A stretch of 64,000 bases of DNA, from assembly GCF_016482785.1 (NCBI RefSeq), contig NZ_JAEMXM010000017.1, positions 51,812 through 115,811 of the forward strand, written 5' to 3'. This DNA comes from Paenibacillus alkalitolerans. Its GTDB lineage: Bacteria; Bacillota; Bacilli; Paenibacillales; YIM-B00363. The stretch's first letter is position 1; each line of letters starts with the position of its first letter. The position numbers and the translations under genes are program-made. Positions 59,134 through 64,000 of the stretch are shown one piece after another. A model generated the notes under the pieces. The model was given only the letters and a program-made list of their open reading frames with translations, did no database searches and was not told the origin of the DNA.

Positions 59134-60141
59134 TTGAGCAGCAACGGGCAAACCGCCGGCTTGACGGCGCCGGAGATCGCAAATCTGTGGAATGCGTATA
59201 TGTACAATTCGATGACCCGCCGCATGCTCGAGTTTTTTAACGCCAGTGCGGACGATCCGGATACGCAAAATATATTAGCCAAAGCCCTCCTTGCCGCCAA
59301 GAAATACGAAGAAGCTTCAGGGGAACTCATGAGAGGCGAAAACATGCCGCTTCCGCGTGGATTCACGGAAGAGGACGTGGATGTGAACGCACCGAGATTG
59401 TTTTCCGATATTTTTATTTTGACTTTCTTGAAGCATATGTCCGGCTTCGGACTCGAAGCATATGGAATGATGTTGGGCATCAGCACCAGGAGCGATGTTC
59501 GGAAGCTGTTTATGAACATGTTGGAAACGACGATAGAATTGTTCAACGAAGTGACTGACACTATGTTGAACAAGGGCGTCTACATTCGCCCGCCGATCAT
59601 TGCAAAGCCGGATCGTGCGGACGTCGTGCACAAACAGAGCTTTTTTAGCGGCATAATCGGCAATGCGCGGCCTTTGCTCGCTGTAGAGATCACTCACATT
59701 GCGCTCAATATCGAAACGAATGCCGTCGGAAACCGGCTGCTGCTCGGCTTTATGCAAACCGCCCGGGACGAAAAGGTGCGCAGCTATATGAAACGCGGCA
59801 TGAATATGGCCAAGAAACATGAAGAAATTCTCTCAAGCAAGCTGGAAGCGGAAGACGTTCCGACTCCGTCGGATTGGGATCCGGGCGTAACGGAGTCGAA
59901 GATTCCTCCGTATTCGGACAGATTGCTCATGTTTGTCGTTACGCTCCTTATTGCATCCGGAATGGGGAACTACGGTATGGCCGCTTCGATAAGCTTGCGC
60001 AGCGATCTCCCTGTAGTATATGCCAGATTGATCGCGGAAGCTGCGCGTTTGGCGAAAGAGGGAGCGGATATCATGATCGACAACGGCTGGTTGGAGCAGC
60101 CGCCGCAGAACATAAACCGGCGTGCATTGACGACAGTGTAG
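59134..60141 (+). CDS. DUF3231 family protein (two-repeat, coat-F-like)
   Basis: 335 residues, two homologous helical halves. The first has LTAPEIANLWNAYMYNSMTR and FLKHMSGFGLEAYGMMLGIS; the second has PLLAVEITHIALNIETNAVG and VVTLLIASGMGNYGMAASIS. Such DUF3231 proteins are common in spore formers and related to coat-F-type four-helix bundles. TTG 59134 follows GGAAGGATGAACGG. Function unknown. Confidence 0.88.
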   Translation: MSSNGQTAGLTAPEIANLWNAYMYNSMTRRMLEFFNASADDPDTQNILAKALLAAKKYEEASGELMRGENMPLPRGFTEEDVDVNAPRLFSDIFILTFLKHMSGFGLEAYGMMLGISTRSDVRKLFMNMLETTIELFNEVTDTMLNKGVYIRPPIIAKPDRADVVHKQSFFSGIIGNARPLLAVEITHIALNIETNAVGNRLLLGFMQTARDEKVRSYMKRGMNMAKKHEEILSSKLEAEDVPTPSDWDPGVTESKIPPYSDRLLMFVVTLLIASGMGNYGMAASISLRSDLPVVYARLIAEAARLAKEGADIMIDNGWLEQPPQNINRRALTTV

Positions 60142-60147
60142 CGGCTG

Positions 60148-61071
60148 TTACACGGCCTGCTTCGAAGGAGCGGACCCGGCTCCACTTACGCGAAGGAATA
60201 TCCACACGCCGAGGATGAGCAGCGCGCCCGCCCCCGCTTGAAGCGGGCCAACGCTTTCGCCAAGCAGCGCCCACGCCAGCAGCGTGGCTCCCACAGGCTC
60301 GCCGAGCACCGCCATGGAGACGGTTGTGGCGCCTACATACTTCAGCAGCCAATTGAACAACATGTGGCCGAATATGGTCGGCACTAACGCCATGAGCGCG
60401 AACAGCAGCCATTCCCGTGTCGAGTATCCCGTGAATGCGTGCCCGGCCATAACGTTATACACGGCGAACGCCGCCGCTGCGGCCGTAAATACGGTGATGT
60501 TGTACACGAAAGAGGAAACACGGCTTCTCAGCGCCTGGCCGAGCAGCATATGCACAACGACGGCAAGAGTCCCCAGTAAAGAGAGAAGGTCACCGTACAA
60601 AGCTTGTCCCGACAAGCGGAAATCCCCCCACCCGATCAGAACCGCACCCGTTATCGCGACAGCCATGCCGGCGACCGTCCAGGGGCTGGTCCGCTCCCGG
60701 AATAACCACACCGAGCCGATCATCACGAGAACAGGCTCCAACGTCAGGAGTACGGTTGAACTCGCTACCGTAGTAAAGCGCAGCGAGCCCATCCACAATA
60801 AAAAATGGAGCGCCAAAGCGACGCCGGAACCGGCGAGCAGCCAACTGTCCCGGGTAGTGAGCGCGCGGAATTCATGGCCATATTTGTACAAGAAAGGGAG
60901 CATGATAGCAACGGTTAAAATAAGCCGGTACATCCCGACGACAGATACGGGCGCATCGGACCAACGGATGAATATCGCCGAAAACGAGATGGCCGCCATA
61001 CCGAGCGCCAACATCGCGTACAGATGCGTTCTTCGAAATCGCGGAAGAGAGTGAGGCGCGCCTTTTGCCAT
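60148..61071 (-). CDS. EamA/DMT-family transporter
   Basis: 307 residues, ten membrane helices in two EamA repeats (LALGMAAISFSAIFIRWSDA; later GEPVGATLLAWALLGESVGP). Members export amino acids and other metabolites. The start is ATG 61071. It converges on the DUF3231 gene with only six bases between, and no terminator is visible there. Confidence 0.9.
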   Translation of the reverse strand: MAKGAPHSLPRFRRTHLYAMLALGMAAISFSAIFIRWSDAPVSVVGMYRLILTVAIMLPFLYKYGHEFRALTTRDSWLLAGSGVALALHFLLWMGSLRFTTVASSTVLLTLEPVLVMIGSVWLFRERTSPWTVAGMAVAITGAVLIGWGDFRLSGQALYGDLLSLLGTLAVVVHMLLGQALRSRVSSFVYNITVFTAAAAAFAVYNVMAGHAFTGYSTREWLLFALMALVPTIFGHMLFNWLLKYVGATTVSMAVLGEPVGATLLAWALLGESVGPLQAGAGALLILGVWIFLRVSGAGSAPSKQAV

Positions 61072-61162
61072 AGATGTTTAAGTCACTCCTGATTGATTGT
61101 TAGACTGGGTTAGTATACAGCATCACGAAGGAATGCACCATACGCGCTATGACATAAAGAAA

Positions 61163-61203
61163 CAGCCCGAACGTATTTCCGCATTGCTGCGGCGTTCGGG
61201 CCG
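61163..61203 (-). terminator. Terminator of the bactofilin gene
   Basis: GCCCGAACG (61165-61173) pairs with CGTTCGGGC (61193-61201), with an inner CCGCA/TGCGG stem. The minus strand continues TGTTTCTTT. Confidence 0.75.
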
Positions 61204-61208
61204 GGTTT

Positions 61209-61262
61209 AATAACCTCCCTGCTCGTGTTCGAGCAGTACGCGCCAATCTTACGATTGGTTCC
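61209..61262 (-). repeat. SD/hairpin repeat unit after the bactofilin gene
   Basis: On the minus strand: GGGAACCAATC-GTAA-GATTGGCGCGTA, then the hairpin CTGCTC-GAACAC-GAGCAG, then GGGAGG. This copy matches the fixA type most closely. It ends in a ribosome-binding-like GGGAGG, but no gene follows before the terminator. Confidence 0.75.
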
Positions 61263-61727
61263 CTAAGCGGAGGCCGCGGCCTTGCCGTTCTTATCGGGGC
61301 TGTCGTCGTTTTTGTCCTTTTTCCCTTGGTGGTTGTTGCGGTCGTTCTTGTTGGAGGGACGGTGTTCCTTCCGGTCTGCGGTCTCCATCTCGCAATTGCC
61401 GAAGAAGACGCCGCCTTCGGAAACGTGAAGCGAGCCGACATGGATGTTCCCTTCGACCCGCCCCTTGTTTGTAATCGTCAATTTGCCCTTCGCGTTCACG
61501 CTTCCTCTGATGGAACCGGCGTTAAAGACGTTGCGGGCGGAGATGATGGAGTGGACGTTGCCCTTCTCGCCGATGGTCACATCCCCGGTGCATTCGATAT
61601 CGCCGACGACTTGCCCTTCGATCCGCAAGCTTGCGTTCGTAACGATCTTGCCTTCCACCATCGTTCCTTCGCCGATGAACGTGTCGGTAGCGCTCACGTT
61701 GGCTTTTTCCTTCTTCCTTCCGAACAT
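61263..61727 (-). CDS. Bactofilin-type polymer-forming protein
   Basis: 154 residues. Central beta-helix domain (TFIGEGTMVEGKIVTNASLR; GDVTIGEKGNVHSIISARNV) typical of bactofilins, and a polar, disordered tail rich in Asn, Lys and Asp (KNDRNNHQGKKDKNDD). Bactofilins form cytoskeletal filaments. ATG 61727 follows GGGAGGATG. The tail is followed directly by a repeat unit. Confidence 0.92.
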   Translation of the reverse strand: MFGRKKEKANVSATDTFIGEGTMVEGKIVTNASLRIEGQVVGDIECTGDVTIGEKGNVHSIISARNVFNAGSIRGSVNAKGKLTITNKGRVEGNIHVGSLHVSEGGVFFGNCEMETADRKEHRPSNKNDRNNHQGKKDKNDDSPDKNGKAAASA

Positions 61728-61793
61728 GATCAATCATCCTCCCTCATCCGGACGGTTAGTCCTAAATATATGAAGGACGATCACGAAATAGAA

Positions 61794-62372
61794 TTAGTGC
61801 GGTTGAAAGCGAGCTTTGGCTTCCTTGTAGCACCGCCGGCATACCGGCAAATACGATTCGTTGCCGCCGATATGAATTTGTTCGCCTTGGAAGACGGGAA
61901 TGCCGTCTTTGTAGCGCATGTTCATCGTCGCTTTGCGATTGCAGTACCAGCAAATCGTCTTGATCTCTTCAATTTTGTCGGCCCAAGAAAACAACGCCTC
62001 GCTTCCCGGGAACAGCTTGCCCAAGAAATCGGCCCTCAGCCCGTAAGCCAAGACGGGAATATCAAGATCGTCCGCAATGTCCGTCAACTGCAGCACCTGG
62101 TGCACTGACAAAAATTGCGCTTCGTCCACCATAACGCAATCCGGCATACGCTCCTTGGCGATGGCCGCCATGTCGATATCGGCTTTCGTAATAACGGCTT
62201 CCCTCTGAATCCCGATCCGGGATGTCACCAGCCCGACGCCGTATCGCGAATCGATGGACGGGGTGAACAGGAGCACCTTTTTTCCTTGTTCTTCATAGTT
62301 GTGGGCCACGCGCAGCACTTCTAACGATTTGCCGCTGTTCATCGTGCCGTATCGGAAATACAGTTTTGCCAT
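61794..62372 (-). CDS. tdk: Thymidine kinase, type II
   Basis: 192 residues. Walker A GTMNSGKSLE (~residue 9), DEAQFL (~residue 85), YGLRADFLGKLF, and the structural zinc Cys pairs CWYCNRKA and CRRCYKEAK. It phosphorylates thymidine for salvage. ATG follows AGGGAGACAA. Stand-alone. Confidence 0.95.
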   Translation of the reverse strand: MAKLYFRYGTMNSGKSLEVLRVAHNYEEQGKKVLLFTPSIDSRYGVGLVTSRIGIQREAVITKADIDMAAIAKERMPDCVMVDEAQFLSVHQVLQLTDIADDLDIPVLAYGLRADFLGKLFPGSEALFSWADKIEEIKTICWYCNRKATMNMRYKDGIPVFQGEQIHIGGNESYLPVCRRCYKEAKARFQPH

Positions 62373-62534
62373 TGGGGCTTTGTCTCCCTTTTCGTCGCAG
62401 TCCGACTCATTATATCAAAATCCCCGGCCTCTTGTCCCGAACAATAGACGATTAAACCAGGTGATTCATCCAAACGGAAATGGTTTGCAGGCCATACGAT
62501 AAATGGACATGGCAAAGAGGGAGGTGTATTCCGA

Positions 62535-62654
62535 ATGTCATATGTTTGCGGCGGCGCTAATGTCGCTCCGGTCGCGGGATTTACGTCGACGGGTACGATT
62601 CTTGTGCTGTTTATTTTGCTGGTGATCGTGATCCGCTGTTTCTTCTTTTGCTAA
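62535..62654 (+). CDS. YjcZ-type small membrane protein, 39 residues
   Basis: ATG follows GGGAGGTGTATT. Peptide begins MSYVCGGANVAPVAGFTSTG and continues as one hydrophobic helix (ILVLFILLVIVI) ending RCFFFC. Size and layout match the YjcZ-family sporulation proteins found in many Bacillales. It has no operon partner. Confidence 0.75.
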   Translation: MSYVCGGANVAPVAGFTSTGTILVLFILLVIVIRCFFFC

Positions 62655-62766
62655 TGAAGGTTATGAAATGCGCAATAGCACGGTTTCCTCGCCGGGGATC
62701 GTGCTCTTTGGTTTTTTTGTTAAAATGATAGGTACGAACGCAATAGAGAGACGAGGAACTTAGGAC

Positions 62767-63624
62767 ATGAGCAGGGAAAGACAATTGATTGAACGTACAT
62801 ATGAAACGCTGGGAATGATGCCTGTGGAGTCGTCGCTTGCGGAACAGCTCCGGATTATTGGCGTGGAACCGGGGATGACGCTGCTTGTGCATTCTTCCCT
62901 TTCATCCGTCGGGTGGGTGCCGGGAGGCGCGGTGGCCGTTATTCGCGCGCTGCAGCGCGCGCTCGGTCCCGAAGGTACTCTCGTCATGCCCACGCATACC
63001 AACCATCTGACGGATCCCGCAAGATGGAAAAACCCTCCGGTGCCGGAGTCGTGGTGGGGTCCGATTCGCGAAGAAACGCCCGCGTTCGATCCGTTGGAGA
63101 CGCCGTCATGGTGGATGGGGGCTATTCCGGAGACGTTCCGGCGCATGAGGGGAGTGGTTCGCAGCTCACATCCGCATCTGTCTTTCGCGGCTTGGGGGCG
63201 GAATGCCGAAGAAGTGATCCGAGGTCACGGAGAAGACCCTTCCCGTCTCGGAGCCGGCCTCGGCGACGAATCGCCGGTTGGCAGGGTGTATGATATGGAC
63301 GGCCGCGTACTTCTTATCGGCGTCGGCCATGGCAGCAATACGTCGCTGCATCTTGCGGAGTATCGTGCTTCATACGAGGGAAAAGCGTTCGGGGAGCAGT
63401 GGGCGCCGGTCATTGCCGGGGGTAAGCGGCAGTGGGTACGTTATGAAGATCTGGCATTCGACTCGGACGATTTCGAGCGGTTGGGAGCCGATTTCGAAAG
63501 GGATGGGGGCAAGACGGATGACGTGAAAACCGGCGAGCTCGGCATGGCCGAGGCCCGGTTCATGCGTCAACGCGCGCTTGTGGATTTCGCGGTACAGTGG
63601 ATGGAGCGGAACCGGGGGAAGTAA
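62767..63624 (+). CDS. AAC(3)-family N-acetyltransferase
   Basis: 285 residues. Typical AAC(3) motifs: MTLLVHSSLSSVGWVPGGAV (~residues 37-56), GTLVMPTHTNH, RSSHPHLSFAAWG, and LLIGVGHGSNTSLHLAEY. The family acetylates the 3-amino group of aminoglycosides, but many chromosomal Bacillales members have other or unknown substrates, so resistance should not be assumed. ATG 62767 follows GACGAGGAAC. Confidence 0.9.
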   Translation: MSRERQLIERTYETLGMMPVESSLAEQLRIIGVEPGMTLLVHSSLSSVGWVPGGAVAVIRALQRALGPEGTLVMPTHTNHLTDPARWKNPPVPESWWGPIREETPAFDPLETPSWWMGAIPETFRRMRGVVRSSHPHLSFAAWGRNAEEVIRGHGEDPSRLGAGLGDESPVGRVYDMDGRVLLIGVGHGSNTSLHLAEYRASYEGKAFGEQWAPVIAGGKRQWVRYEDLAFDSDDFERLGADFERDGGKTDDVKTGELGMAEARFMRQRALVDFAVQWMERNRGK

Positions 63625-63812
63625 GCCGCCGGTGTGATGCACCGGCGCACTGGTGGTGGTGCCGTTTCGTGCGCGTGCCGCGTACGGGACGCTTGGACGT
63701 CCGAAGCTCGCCGATCCGCCGCGGATTCGATCGAAATACGGTCAAAAAGTTTACCTTAATCGCACAAATACGGAAAATTCTAGGCTCAATTAGGAGACTG
63801 ACGAATAATTGT

Positions 63813-64000
63813 GAGCGATGTAACTGGAGTTTCTCCGGTTAAGAAGGCGCAGATGGCCGAAAATGGGCGATATAACCGGAGTTTCTCCGGTTAGGAGGGT
63901 GCAGATGGTCGAAAATGAGCGATATAACCGGAGTTTCTCCGGTTAGGAGGGTGCAGATGACCGAAAATGAGCGATGTAACCGGAGTTTCTCCGGTTAGGA
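63813..64000 (+). repeat. 52-bp tandem repeat with perfect hairpin, at least four copies
   Basis: Units begin at 63813, 63865, 63917 and 63969 (period 52) and continue past the window. Each holds AACCGGAG-TTT-CTCCGGTT, an 8-bp perfect stem (the first unit has one mismatch, ACTGGAG), then TAGGAGGGTGCAGATG. No gene lies between 63625 and the end. Confidence 0.9.

Noticed and set aside
62767..63624. Calling the AAC(3) homologue an antibiotic resistance gene
   Set aside because: Family membership alone does not show aminoglycoside activity; many chromosomal members have other roles.

Overview
The window looks like chromosomal DNA of an endospore-forming, low-to-mid-GC Firmicute, most likely a member of the Paenibacillaceae (Paenibacillus/Cohnella type). 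The evidence is a GerA/GerB/GerC germinant receptor operon, a YhcN-type spore lipoprotein, Spo0M, a YjcZ-type small protein, DegV, YkuK, strong AGGAGG ribosome binding sites, frequent TTG/GTG starts, U-rich intrinsic terminators, and a TPP riboswitch with a transcription-terminator expression platform. No phage, transposase, rRNA or CRISPR array was seen. One tRNA gene (Thr-CGT) is present.

Layout. 0-4 kb: end of an unknown gene, then fixABCX (electron-transfer flavoprotein, quinone oxidoreductase and ferredoxin). 4.1-6.7 kb: a four-copy 81-bp tandem repeat, then an NMT1/ThiY-type binding lipoprotein with a Rieske oxygenase. 6.7-11.2 kb: YhcN-like lipoprotein and gerA-gerB-gerC. 11.2-14.7 kb: FAD oxidoreductase, then a cold module (csp, ydjO, soluble acyl-ACP desaturase). 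15.1-19.9 kb: an RNA-repair operon (RlaP-like nucleotidyltransferase, Hen1, Pnkp) preceded by a promoter, a 45-codon ORF and a strong intrinsic terminator. 20-25 kb: isochorismatase-like protein, divergent split LigD (ligase and polymerase as separate genes), aldose epimerase, a second csp-ydjO pair, Cu/Zn SOD. 25-35 kb: DegV, phosphoesterase, hemolysin III, hydrolase, RmuC, repeats, two Gln-rich proteins, family-4 UDG, TerC, YkuK, DUF975. 35.8-39.8 kb: TPP-riboswitch operon (ThiY, thiamine-binding protein, ThiX, ThiZ, TatD-like). 40-50 kb: tRNA-Thr, HAD phosphatase, Ung, radical SAM protein, nitrilase and GNAT, Spo0M, membrane proteins, HxlR regulator. 50-60 kb: MFS exporter, two MGDG-synthase-type glycosyltransferases, diacylglycerol kinase, and an overlapping run of glycosyltransferase, lipase, zinc dehydrogenase and class II aldolase. 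60-64 kb: EamA transporter, bactofilin, thymidine kinase, YjcZ-like, AAC(3)-type acetyltransferase and a 52-bp tandem repeat.

How parts work together. The cold module joins RNA chaperones with a membrane-lipid desaturase. The DNA-repair content (split LigD, RmuC, two uracil glycosylases, radical SAM) and the RNA-repair operon give a damage-resistance flavour that suits a spore former. The thiamine operon is controlled by TPP. The glycolipid/DAG genes form a lipid neighbourhood around 51-59 kb.

The most unusual content is (1) the leader-ORF plus terminator arrangement in front of the Pnkp/Hen1 operon, which suggests attenuation, and (2) a family of 40-47-bp hairpin repeats that begin with the Shine-Dalgarno sequence and sit, often in tandem, just before genes. 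At least five further repeat families with palindromic cores fill the gaps between genes. All identifications come from reading motifs; no database search was possible.
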